Positions 10,577-23,072 of a stretch of 64,000 bases of DNA are shown piece after piece. Under the pieces are notes generated by a model, which was not told the origin of the DNA, ran no database searches, and saw nothing but the letters and a program-made list of their open reading frames with translations. The translations under genes and the position numbers were made by a program. The stretch is taken from positions 9,796,001-9,860,000 of the forward strand of contig NW_027480423.1 in the NCBI RefSeq assembly GCF_051401765.1, given 5' to 3'. This DNA comes from Calliopsis andreniformis. Its lineage: Eukaryota > Arthropoda > Insecta > Hymenoptera > Andrenidae. Every line of letters starts with the position of its first letter. Positions within the stretch are counted from its first letter, which is position 1.

Positions 10577-12253
10577 CTGGGTTTCCCGGAACGTAGAAAT
10601 GACCATAACTTTCACGCCGGTAGCAATTATTCGTTTTATACGATGGAAAAACTGTTCTATTTATTTTGTATTTTATGCTTCGGGCGTTGACTTCTAAGGC
10701 CCTAACTATTCAATCTGTTGGAGCAACGCCCTAGGGTGAAGCCTAGGTTGCCCGGAAAGTAGAAATAACCACAACTTTCACACTGGTAGCAATTATTCTT
10801 TTTATAGAATGGAAAAACTGTTCTATTTATTTTGTAGTTTACGCTTCGGGCGTTGACTTCTAAGGCCCTAACTATTCGATCTGGTGGTGCAACGCCCTGG
10901 AGTGAGGCCTAGGTTGCCCGGAACGTAGAAATGACCATAATTTTCACACTGGATGCAATTACTCTTTTTATACAATGGAAAAACTGTTGTATCTATATTG
11001 TATTTTATGCTTCTGGCGTTGACTTCTAAGGCCGTAGCTATTCGATGTGGTGGAGCAACGCCCTAGATTGAAGCCTAGGTTGACGGGAACGTAGACATGA
11101 CCATATCATTCAAACTGGTTGCAATTATTCCTGTTATACGATGGAACAGCTGTTGCATTCATATCGTATTTTATGTCTCTGGCGTTGACTTCTTAGGCCC
11201 TAACTATTCTATCTGGTGGAGCAATGCCATAGAGTGAAACGTAGGTTGCCCAGAACGTAGAAATGACCATTCGTTTCACACTGGTTGCAATTATTCCTCT
11301 TATACGATGGTAAAACTGTTGTATTTTTATTGTATTTTATGCTTCTGGCGTTGAATGCTAAGTCCATAGCTATTCGATCTGGTGGAGCAACGCCCTAGAG
11401 TGAAGCCTAGGTTGCCCGGAACGTAGAAATGACCATAATTTTCACACTGGTTACTATTATTCGTTTTATACAATGGAAAAACTGTTCTATTTATGTTGTA
11501 TTTTATGCTTCGGGCATTGACTTCTAAGGCCCTAACTATTCGAACTGGTTTAGCAACACCCTAGTGTGTAGCCAAGCTGGCTCGGAACGTAGGATATACC
11601 ATTACCTTCACACTGGTTGCAATTATTCCTGTTATACGATGGATAAATTGTTGCATCTTTATTGTATTTTATGCTTGTGGCGTTGACTTCTAAGGCTCTA
11701 TCTATTCGATCTGGTGGAGCAACGCCCCAGAGTGAAGCCTAGGTTGCCCGGAACGTAGAAATGACCATAACTTTCACACTGGTTGCAATTATTCGTTTTA
11801 TACGACGGAAAAGCTGTGGTATTTATATCGTATTTTATGCTTCGGGCATTGACTTCTAAGGCCCTAACTATTCGATCTGGTTTAGCAACACGCTAGGGTG
11901 TAGCCAAGCTGGCTCGGAACGTAGGACATACCATTACCTTCACACTGGTTGCAATTATTCCTGTTATACGATGGATAAATTGTTGCATCTTTATTGTATT
12001 TTATGCTTCTGGCGTTGACTTCTAAGTCCCTAACTATTCGATCTGGTGGAGCAACGCACTAGAGTGAAGCCTAGGTTGCTCGGAATGTAGAAATGTCCAT
12101 AACTTTCACACTGGTTGCAATTATACGTTTTATACGATGGAAAAGCTGTTGTATTTTTATTGCATTTTATGCTTCGGGCGTTGACTTCTAAGGCCCTAAC
12201 TATTCAACCTGTTGGGCCAACGCCCTAGCGAGAAGCCTAGGTTGCCCGGAACG
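10577..12253. repeat. 16/18-monomer duplication, copy 2
   Basis: Partner of 7755-9265, with two extra monomers (about 11430-11762, the gttactattattcg and gtggcgttgacttctaaggc types). It ends where the partner continues with tttcgtactgg and this copy switches to tttcacatcgg. Confidence 0.83.
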
Positions 12254-13103
12254 TAGAAATGACCATAACTTTCACATCGGTAGCAATTATTCGTTTTATA
12301 CGATGGAAAAACTGTTCTATTTATTTTGTATTTTCTGCTTCGGGCGTTGACTTCTAAGGCCCTAACTATTCAATCGGTTGCAGCAACGCCCTAGGATGGA
12401 TCCTAGGTTGCGCGGAAAGTAGAAATGACCATAACTTTCATACTGGTTGCAATTATTCGTTTTATACAATGGAAAACCTGTTGTATTTATATTGTATTTT
12501 ATGCTTGTGGGGTTGACTTCTTAGGCCCTATCTATTCGATCTGGTGGAAGGACGCCCTACAGTGAAGCCTAGGTTGCTCAGAACGTAGAAATGACCATCA
12601 CTTTCACACTGGTTGCAATTATTCCTGTTATACGAAGGAAAAACTCTTGTATATTTATTGTATTTTATGCTTCGGGCGTTGACTTCCATGGCCCTACCTA
12701 TTCGATTTGGTGGAGCAACACCCTACAGTGAAGCCTAGGTTGTCAGAAACGTAGAAATGAACATAACTTTCACACTGGTAGCAATTATTCGTTTTATACA
12801 ATGGAAAAACTGTTCTACTTATTTTGTATTTTATGCTTCTGGCGTTGACTTCTTAGGCCCTAACTACTCGATCTGGTGGAGTAATGCCTCACAGTTAAGT
12901 CTAGGATGCCCGAAACGCCGAAATGATCTTTACTTTCACACTGGTAGCAATTATTCATGCTATACGATGGAAAAAATGTTGCATTCTTGTTATATTTTCT
13001 GTTTCTGGCTTCGACTTCTAAGGTCCTAGGTATTCGATCTGGTGGGGCAACGTCCTAGAGTGAAGCCTATGTTGCGCGGAACGTAGAAATGTCCATAACT
13101 TTC
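12254..13103. repeat. Mosaic satellite block
   Basis: About five monomers of mixed types, including a tttctgcttcgg variant at about 12334 and a MNITF-type monomer at 12757 that resembles monomers at 2136 and 39978 at its start and 9603 at its end. That hybrid character suggests a recombination point within or near this block. I see nothing but satellite. Confidence 0.6.
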
Positions 13104-15054
13104 ACACTGGATGCAATTACTCTTTTTATACAATGGAAAAACTGTTGTATCTATATTGTATTTTATGCTTCTGGCGTTGACTTCTAAGGCCGTAGCTATT
13201 CGATGTGGTGGAGCAACGCCCTAGATTGAAGCCTAGGTTGACGGGAACGTAGAAATGACCATATCATTCAAACTGGTTGCAATTATTCCTGTTATACGAT
13301 GGAACAGCTGTTGCATTCATATCGTATTTTATGTCTCTGGCGTTGACTTCTTAGGCCCTAACTATTCTATCTGGTGGAGCAATGCCATAGGGTGAAACGT
13401 AGGTTGCCCAGAACGTAGAAATGACCATTCCTTTCACACTGGTTGCAATTATTCCTCTTATACGATGGTAAAACTGTTGTATTTTTATTGTATTTTATGC
13501 TTCTGGCGTTGAATGCTAAGTCCACAGCTATTCGATCTGGTGGAGCAACGCCCCAGAGTGAAGCCTAGGTTGCCCGGAACGTAGAAATGACCATAACTTT
13601 CACACTGGTTGCAATTATTCGTTTTATACGACGGAAAAGCTGTGGTATTTATATCGTATTTTATGCTTCGGGCATTGACTTCTAAGGCCCTAACTATTCG
13701 ATCTGGTTTAGCAACACCCTAGGGTGTAGCCAAGCTGGCTCGGAACGTAGGACATACCATTACCTTCACACTGGTTGCAATTATTCCTGTTATACGGTGG
13801 AAAAACTGTTGCATCTTTATTGTATTTTATGCTTCTGGCGTTGACTTCTAAGTCCCTAACTATTCGATCTGGTGGAGCAACGCACTAGAGAGAAGCCTAG
13901 GTTGCTCGGAATGTAGAAATGTCCATAACTTTCACACTGGTTGCAATTATACGTTTTATACGATGGAAAAGCTGTTGTATTTTTATTGCATTTTATGCTT
14001 CGGGCGTTGACTTCTAAGGCCCTAACTATTCAACCTGTTGGGCCAACGCCCTAGCGAGAAGCCTAGGTTGCCCGGAAAGTAGAAATGACCATAACTTTCG
14101 TACTGGTCGCAATTATTCGTTTTATAGGATGGAAAAGCTGTTGTATTTATTTTGTATTTTATGCTTCGGGCATTGACTTCTAAGGCCCTAACTATTCGAT
14201 CTGGTTTAGCAACACCCTAGGGTGTAGCCAAGCTGGCTCGGAACGTAGGACATACCATTACCTTCACACTGGTTGCAATTATTCGTTTTATACGATGGAG
14301 AAACTGTTGTATTTATATTGTATTTTATGCTTGTGGCGCTAACTTCTAGGGCACTAACTATTCGATCTGGTGGAGCAGCGCCCTAGGGTGAAGCCTAGGT
14401 TGCCCGGAACGTAGAAATGACCATAACATTCACACCGGTTGCAATTATTCGTTTTATACGATGGAAAAGCTGTTGTATTAATATTGCATTTTATGCTTCT
14501 GGCGTTGACTTCTTAGGACCTAACTACTCGATCTGGTGGAGTAATGCCTCGCAGTTAAGTCTAGGATGCCCGAAACGCCGAAATGATCATTACCTTCACA
14601 CTGGTAGCAATTATTCATGCTATACGATGGAAAAAATGTTGCATTCTTCTTGTATTTCCTGGTTCTGGCTTCGACTTCTAAGGTCCTAGCTATTCGATCT
14701 GGTGGAGCAACGTCCAAGAGTGAAGCCTAGGTTGCCCGGAACGTAGAAATGTCCAGAACTTTCACACTGGTTGCTATTATTCGTTTTATACGATTGAAAA
14801 GCTGTTGCATCTTTGTTGTATTTTATGCTTCGAGCGTTGACTTCTAAGGCCCTAACTATTCCATCTGGTGGAACAACGCCCTAGGGTGAAGCCTAGGTTG
14901 CCCGGAACGTAGAAATGACCATAACTTTCACATCGGTAGCAATTATTCGTTTTATACGATGGAAAAACTGTTGTATTGATATTGTAATTTATGCTTCTGG
15001 CGTTGCCTTCTGAGGCACTAACTATTAGATCTGGTGGAGCAACGCCCTAGAGTG
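13104..15054. repeat. 29-monomer-offset duplication, copy 2
   Basis: Partner of 8290-10240 at offset 4814. Scattered substitutions separate the two (cacagctattcg against catagctattcg near 13524; cgcagtt against cacagtt near 14550). The match stops at about 15054, where this copy reads gtgaagcctagg and the partner gtgatgccgagg. Confidence 0.85.
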
Positions 15055-15062
15055 AAGCCTAG

Positions 15063-16565
15063 GTTGCCCGGAACGTAGAAATGACCATAACTTTCACACT
15101 GGTTGCTATTATTCGTTCTATACGATGGAAAAACTGTTATATTTATATTGTATCTCATGCTCCTGGCGTTGACTCCTTAGGCCTTAACAATTCGATCTGG
15201 TGGAACAACGCGCTAGAGTGAAGCCTAGGTTGCCTGGAACGTACAAATGACCATCACTTTCACACAGGTTGCAATTATTCCTGTTATAGGATGGAACGAC
15301 TGTTGTATTTTTATTGTATTTTACGCTTCGGGCGTTGACTTCTAAGGCCCTAACTATTCGATCTGGTGGAGCAACGCCCTAGAGTGAAGCCTAGGTTGCC
15401 CGGAACGTAGAAATGACCAGAATTTTCACACTGGATGCAATTACTCTTTTTATACAATGGAAAAACTGTTGTATCTATATTGTATTTTATGCTTCTGGCG
15501 TTGACTTCTAAGGCCGTAGCTATTCGATGTGGTGGAGCAACGCCCTAGATTGAAGCCTAGGTTGACGGGAACGTAGAAATGACCATATCATTCAAACTGG
15601 TTGCAATTATTCCTCTTATACGATGGTAAAACTGTTGTATTTTTATTGTATTTTATGCTTCTGGCGTTGAATGCTAAGTCCATAGCTATTCGATCTGGTG
15701 GAGCAACGCCCTAGAGTGAAGCCTAGGTTGCCCGGAACGTAGAAATGACCATAATTTTCACACTGGTTACTATTATTCGTTTTATACAATGGAAAAACTG
15801 TTCTATTTATTTTGTATTTTATGCTTCGGACATTGACTTCTAAGGCCCTAACTATTCGAACTGGTTTAGCAACACCCTAGTGTGTAGCCAAGCTGGCTCG
15901 CAACGTAGGACATACCATTACCTTCACACTGGTTGCAATTATTCCTGTTATACGATGGATAAATTGTTGCATCTTTATTGTATTATATGCTTGTGGCGTT
16001 GACTTCTAAGGCTCTATCTATTCGATCTGGTGGAGCAACGCCCCAGAGTGAAGCCTAGGTTGCCCGGAACGTAGAAATGACCATAACATTCACACTGGTT
16101 GCAATTATTCGTTTTATACGACGGAAAAGCTGTGGTATTTATATCGTATTTTATGCTTCGGGCATTGACTTCTAAGGCCCTAACTATTCGATCTGGTTTA
16201 GCAACACCCTAGTGTGTAGCCAAGCTGGCTCGGAACGTAGGACATACCATTACCTTCACACTGGTTGCAATTATTCCTGTTATACGATGGAAAAACTGTT
16301 GCATCTTTATTGTATTTTATGCTTCTGGCGTTGACTTCTAAGTCCCTAACTATTCGATCTGGTGGAGCAACGCACTAGAGTGAAGCCTAGGTTGCTCGGA
16401 ATGTAGAAATGTCCATAACTTTCTCACTGGTTGCAATAATTCGTTTTATACGATGGAAAAACTGTTGTATTTATTATGTATTTTATGCTTCTGACGTTGT
16501 ATTTTAAGGCCGTAGCTATTCGATGTGGTGGAGCAACGCCCTAGAGTGAAGCCTAGGTTGCCCGG
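15063..16565. repeat. Tandem 13-monomer duplication, copy 1
   Basis: Matches 17221-18723 at offset 2158 (13 x 166) with very few differences by eye, for example ttgacttct against ttgaattct near 15338/17496. Shared rare variants include tctcatgctcctgg, ggttgacggg, the gttataggatgg monomer and cgttgtattttaagg near the end. Confidence 0.87.
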
Positions 16566-17220
16566 AACGTAGAAATGACCATAACTTTCACATCGGTAGC
16601 AATTATTCGTTTTATACGATGGAAAAACTGTTGTATTGATATTGTAATTTATGCTTCTGGCGTTGCCTTCTGAGGCACTAACTATTAGATCTGGTGGAGC
16701 AACGCCCTAGAGTGATGCCGAGGTTGCCCGGAACGTAGAAATGACCATCACTTTCAAACTGGTTGCAATTATTCCGTTTATATGATGGAAAGACTGTTGT
16801 ATTTTTATTGGATTTTATGCTTCGGGCATTGACTTCTAAGGCACTAACTATGAAATCTGTTGTAGCAACGCCCTAGGGTGTAGCCTAGATTGCCCGGAAA
16901 GTAGAAATGACCACAACTTTCATACTGGTTGCTATTATTCGTCTTATACGATGGAAAAACTGTTATATTTATATTGTATTTTATGCTTCTGGCGGTGCCT
17001 TCTTAGGCCCTAAGTGTTCGATCTGGTGGAGCAACTTCCTAGAGTGAAGCCTAGGTTGCCCGGAACGTAGAAATGATCATCACTTTCAAATTGGTTGCTA
17101 TTAATCCTTTTATACGATGGAAAAACTGTTGTATTTATATTGCATTTTATGCTTCTGGCGCTGACTTCTAAGGCCGTAGCTATTCGATGTGGTGGAGCAA
17201 CGCCCTAGAGTGAAGCCTAG
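16566..17220. repeat. Recurrent four-monomer cassette
   Basis: The monomer order catcggtagc / gatgccgagg / tatgaaatctg / ggcggtgcc, followed by the gatcatcactttcaaattgg monomer, is repeated at about 28670-29230, 29670-30230 and 31330-31880. Its repeated use in the same order shows it is an older HOR subunit scattered through the window. Confidence 0.7.
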
Positions 17221-18723
17221 GTTGCCCGGAACGTAGAAATGACCATAACTTTCACACTGGTTGCTATTATTCGTTCTATACGATGGAAAAACTGTTATAT
17301 TTATATTGTATCTCATGCTCCTGGCGTTGACTCCTTAGGCCTTAACAATTCGATCTGGTGGAACAACGCGCTAGAGTGAAGCCTAGGTTGCCTGGAACGT
17401 ACAAATGACCATCACTTTCACACAGGTTGCAATTATTCCTGTTATAGGATGGAACGACTGTTGTATTTTTATTGTATTTTACGCTTCGGGCGTTGAATTC
17501 TAAGGCCCTAACTATTCGATCTGGTGGAGCAACGCCCTAGAGTGAAGCCTAGGTTGCCCGGAACGTAGAAATGACCAGAATTTTCACACTGGATGCAATT
17601 ACTCTTTTTATACAATGGAAAAACTGTTGTATCTATATTGTATTTTATGCTTCTGGCGTTGACTTCTAAGGCCGTAGCTATTCGATGTGGTGGAGCAACG
17701 CCCTAGATTGAAGCCTAGGTTGACGGGAACGTAGAAATGACCATATCATTCAAACTGGTTGCAATTATTCCTCTTATACGATGGTAAAACTGTTGTATTT
17801 TTATTGTATTTTATGCTTCTGGCGTTGAATGCTAAGTCCATAGCTATTCGATCTGGTGGAGCAACGCCCTAGAGTGAAGCCTAGGTTGCCCGGAACGTAG
17901 AAATGACCATAATTTTCACACTGGTTACTATTATTCGTTTTATACAATGGAAAAACTGTTCTATTTATTTTGTATTTTATGCTTCGGACATTGACTTCTA
18001 AGGCCCTAACTATTCGAACTGGTTTAGCAACACCCTAGTGTGTAGCCAAGCTGGCTCGCAACGTAGGACATACCATTACCTTCACACTGGTTGCAATTAT
18101 TCCTGTTATACGATGGATAAATTGTTGCATCTTTATTGTATTATATGCTTGTGGCGTTGACTTCTAAGGCTCTATCTATTCGATCTGGTGGAGCAACGCC
18201 CCAGAGTGAAGCCTAGGTTGCCCGGAACGTAGAAATGACCATAACATTCACACTGGTTGCAATTATTCGTTTTATACGACGGAAAAGCTGTGGTATTTAT
18301 ATCGTATTTTATGCTTCGGGCATTGACTTCTAAGGCCCTAACTATTCGATCTGGTTTAGCAACACCCTAGTGTGTAGCCAAGCTGGCTCGGAACGTAGGA
18401 CATACCATTACCTTCACACTGGTTGCAATTATTCCTGTTATACGATGGAAAAACTGTTGCATCTTTATTGTATTTTATGCTTCTGGCGTTGACTTCTAAG
18501 TCCCTAACTATTCGATCTGGTGGAGCAACGCACTAGAGTGAAGCCTAGGTTGCTCGGAATGTAGAAATGTCCATAACTTTCTCACTGGTTGCAATAATTC
18601 GTTTTATACGATGGAAAAACTGTTGTATTTATTATGTATTTTATGCTTCTGACGTTGTATTTTAAGGCCGTAGCTATTCGATGTGGTGGAGCAACGCCCT
18701 AGAGTGAAGCCTAGGTTGCCCGG
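17221..18723. repeat. Tandem 13-monomer duplication, copy 2
   Basis: Second copy of 15063-16565. From about 17760 onward it is also part of the larger 5313-bp-offset HOR, so the two events overlap: the 13-monomer repeat was already present, or was made by the same round of exchanges. After 18723 it continues with gaacctagaaatgacc while copy 1 continues with gaacgtagaaatgacc. Confidence 0.86.
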
Positions 18724-21700
18724 AACCTAGAAATGACCATTACTTTCACACTGGTTGCAATTATTCGTTTTATACGATGGAAAAGCTGTTGTATTTATAT
18801 TGTATTTTATGCTTCGGGCGTTGACGTCTAAGGCCCTAACTATTCAATCGGTTGCAGCAACGCCCTAGGGTGGATCCTAGGTTGCCCGGAAAGTAGAAAT
18901 GACCATAACCTTCATACTGGTTGCAATTATTCGTTTTATACGATGGAAAAGCTGTTGTATTGATATTGTATTTTATGCTACTGGCGTTGATTTCTAAGGC
19001 ACTAACTATTCGATCTGGTGGAGAAACGCCCTAGAGTGATGCCGAGGTTGCCCGGAACGTAGAAATGACCATCACTTTCAAACTGGTTGCAATTATTCCG
19101 GTTATATGATGGAAAGACTGTTGTATTTTTATTGCATTTTATGCTTCGGGCATTGGCTTCTAAGGCCCTAACTATTCAATCGGTTGGAGCAACGCCCTAG
19201 GGTGTAGCCTAGGTTGCCCGGAACGTAGAAATGACCACAACTTTTATACTGGTTGCAATTACTCGTTTTATATGATGGAAAAACTGTTGTATTTATATTG
19301 TATTTTATGCTTCTGGCGTTCACTTCTTAGGCCCTAACTATTCGATATGGTGGAACAACGCCCTAGGGTGAAGCGTAGGTTGCCCGGAACGTAGAAATGA
19401 CCATAACTTTTACACTGGTAGCAATTATTCGTTTTATACAATGGAAAAACTGTTCTATTTATTTTGTATTTTATGCTTCGGGCGTTGACTTCTAAGGCCC
19501 TAACTGTTGGATCTGGTGGAGCAACGCCCTAGAGTGAAGCCTAGGTTGCCCGGAACGTAGAAATGACCATAACATTCACACTGATTGCTATTATTCGTTC
19601 TATACGATGGAAAAACTGTTATATTTATTTTGTATCTTATGCTTCTGGCGGTGACTTCTTAGGCCCTAGCAATTCGATCTGGTGGAACAACGCCCTAGAG
19701 TGAAGCCTAGGTTGCCTGGAACGTACAAATGACAATCACCTTCACACGGGTTGCAATTGTTCCTGTTATAGTGTGGAAAGACTGTTGTATTTTTATTGTA
19801 TTTTATGCTTCGGGTGTTGACTTCTAAGGCCCTAACTATTCGATCTGGTGGAGCAACGCCATAGAGAGAAGCCTAGGTTGCCCGGAACGTAGAAATGACC
19901 AGAACTTTCTCACTGGTTGCTATTATTAGTTTTATACGATGGAAAAACTGTTATATTTATATTGTATTTTATGCTTCTGGCGTTTACTTCTTAGGCCCTA
20001 TCTATTCGATCTGGTGGAGCAACACCCTACAGTGAAGCCTAGGTTGCCCGGAACGTAGATATGACCATAACCTTCACACAGGTTGCAATTATTCGTTTTC
20101 TACGATGGAAAAGCTGTTGAATTTAAATTGTATTTCATCCTTCCGGTGTTGACTTCTTAGACCCTAACTCTTCGATCTGGTGGAGCAGCGCTTCAGAGAT
20201 AAGTCTAGGATGCCCGAAACGTCGAAATGATCGTTACTTTCGCACTGGTTGCAATTAGTCATGCTATACAATGGAAAAATTGTTGTATTTATACTGTATT
20301 TTATGCTTCTGTCGTTGACTTCTAAGGCCGCAGCTATTCGATTTGGTGGAGCAACGCCCTAGAGTGAAGCCTAGGTTTCCCGGAACGTAGAAATGCCCAT
20401 TACTTTCACACTGGTTGCAATTATTAGTTTTATACGATGGAAAAACTGTTCCATTTATTTTGTATTTTATGCTTCGGGCGTTCGGACTTCTAAGGCCCTA
20501 TCTATTCAATCTGTTGCAGCAACACCCTAGCGTGAAGCCTAGGTTGCCCGGAAGGTAGAAATAACCACAACTTTCACACTGGTAGCAATTATTCTTTTTA
20601 TAGAATGGAAAAACTGTTCTATTTATTTTGTAGTTTATGCTTCGGGCGTTGACTTCTAAGGCCCTAACTATTCGATCTGGTGGTGCAACGCCCTAGAGTG
20701 AGGCCTAGGTTGCCCGGAACGTAGAAATGACCATAATTTTCACACTGGTTACTATTATTCGTTTTATACAATGGAAAAACTGTTCTATTTATTTTGTATT
20801 TTATGCTTCGGGCATTGACTTCTAAGGCCCTAACTATTCGATCTGGTTTAGCAACACGCTAGGGCGTAGCCAAGATGGCTCGGAACGTAGGACATACCAT
20901 TACCTTCACACTGGTTGCAATTATTCCTGTTATACGATGGATAAATTGTTGCATCTTTATTGTATTTTATGCTTGTGGCGTTGACTTCTAAGGCTCTATC
21001 TATTCGATCTGGTGGAGCAACGCCACAGAGTGAAGCCTAGGTTGCCCGGAACGTAGAAATGACCATAACTTTCACACTGGTTGCAATTATTCGTTTTATA
21101 CGACGGAAAAGCTGTGGTATTTATATCGTATTTTATGCTTCGGGCATTAACTTCTAAGGCCCTAACTATTCGATCTGGTTTAGCAACACCCTAGGGTGTA
21201 GCCAAGCTGGCTCGGAACATAGGACATAGCATTACCTTCACACTGGTTGCAATTATTCCTGTTATACGATGGAAAAACTGTTGCATCTTTATTGTATTGT
21301 ATGCTTCTGGCGTTGACTGCTAAGTCCCAAACTATTCGATCTGGTGGAGCAACGCACTAGAGTGAAGCCTAGGTTGCTCGGAATGTAGAAATGTCCATAA
21401 CTTTCACACTGGTTGCCATTATACGTTTTATACGATGGAAAAGCTGTTGTATTTTTATTGCATTTTATGCTTCGGGCGTTGACTTCTAAGGCCCTAACTA
21501 TTCAACCTGTTGGGCCAACGCCCTAGCGAGAAGCCTAGGTTGCCCGGAAAGTAGAAATGACCATAACTATCGTACTGGTCGCAATTATTCGTTTTATAGG
21601 ATGGAAAAGCTGTTGTATTTATATTGTATTTTATGCTTCTGGCGTTAACTTCTTAGGCCCTAACTATTCGATCTGTTGGAACGACGCCCTAGGGTGAAGC

Positions 21701-22230
21701 CTAGGTTGCCGGAACGTAGAAATGTCCATAACATTCACACTGGTAGCAATTATTCGTTATATACAATGGAAAAACTGTTCTACTTATTTTGTATTTTATG
21801 CTTCGGGCGTAGACTTCTATGGCCCTACCTATTCGATCTGGTGGAGCAACACCCTACAGTGAAGCCTATGTTGCCCGGAACGTAGATATGACCATAACCT
21901 TCACACAGGTTGCAATTATTCGTTTTCTACGATGGAAAAGCTGTTGTATTTAAATTGTATTTTATGCTTCCGGTGTTGACTTCTTAGACCCTAACTCTTC
22001 GATCTGGTGGAGCAACGCCTCAGAGTTAAGTTTAGGATGCCCGAAACGTCGAAATGATCGTTACTTTCGCACTGGTTGCAATTAGTCATGCTATGCAATG
22101 GAAAAATTGTTGTATTTATACTGTATTTTATGCTTCTGGCGTTGACTTCTAAGGCCGCAGCTATTCGATTTGGTGGAGCAACTCCCTAGAGTGAAGCCAA
22201 GGTTTCCCGGAACGTAGAAATGCCCATTAC
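17760..22230. repeat. Long HOR (about 32 monomers offset), copy 1
   Basis: Corresponds to 23073-27873 at offset 5313 (32 x 166 plus 1), then 5311 after a 2-bp insertion in this copy near 20484 (gcgttcggacttc), then 5643 after about 21808. Shared landmarks in order are ctcttatacgatggtaaaa, three gtagccaagctggctcg-type monomers, cgttgtattttaagg, gttgacgtctaagg, gtgtggaaagactg, aagtctaggatgcccg, ctatcgtactggtcgc and gttatatacaatgg. Scattered single-base differences separate the copies, so this duplication is older than the 39.8-59.0 kb HOR. Confidence 0.85.
18767..20508. repeat. Shared 1.7-kb satellite block, copy 2 of 3
   Basis: Same monomer series as 5821-7560 and 24080-25823. It lies inside the long HOR copy 1, which shows that the left-end region of the window and the 17.8-27.9 kb HOR share an ancestor. 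Confidence 0.82.
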
Positions 22231-23072
22231 TTTCACACTGGTTGCAATTATTAGTTTAATACGATGGAAAAACTGTTCTATTTATTTTGTATTTTATGCT
22301 TCGGGCGTTGACTTCTAAGGCCCTAACTATTCAATCTGTTGGAGCAACGCCCTAGCGTGAAGCCTAGGTTGCCCGGAAAGTAGAAATGACCATACCTTTC
22401 ATACTGGTTGCAATTATTTGTTTTTTACGATGGAAAAGCTGTTGTATTTATACCGTATTTTATGTTTCTGGCGTTGACTTCTTATGCCCTAACTATTCCA
22501 TCTGGTGGAACAACGCCCTAGGGTGAAGCCTGGGTTTCCCGGAACGTAGAAATGACCATAACTTTCACGCCGGTAGCAATTATTCTTTTTATAGAATGGA
22601 AAAACTGTTCTATTTATTTTGTAGTTTACGCTTCGGGCGTTGACTTCTAAGGCCCTAACTATTCGATCTGGTGGTGCAACGCCCTGGAGTGAGGCCTAGG
22701 TTGCCCGGAACGTAGAAATGACCATAATTTTCACTCTGGATGCAATTACTCTTTTTATACAATGGAAAAACTGTTGTATCTATATTGTATTTTATGCTTC
22801 TGGCGTTGACTTCTAAGGCCGTAGCTATTCGATGTGGTGGAGCAACGCCCTAGATTGAAGCATAGGTTGACGGGAACGTAGACATGACCATATCATTCAA
22901 ACTGGTTGCAATTATTCATGTTATACGATGGAACAGCTGTTGCATTCATATCGTATTTTATGTCTCTGGCGTTGACTTCTTAGGCCCTAACTATTCTATC
23001 TGGTAGAGCAATGCCATAGGGTGAAACGTAGGTTGCCCAGAACGTAGAAATGACCATTCCTTTCACACTGGT
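22231..23072. repeat. Five-monomer block between long HOR copies
   Basis: These monomers (ataccgtatttta, cacgccggtagc, ttctttttatagaatgg, actctttttatacaatgg, gttgacgggaacg) repeat in the same order near 7660-8470 and 10570-11110. They are therefore a copy of the left-side duplicated cassette rather than new sequence. Confidence 0.72.
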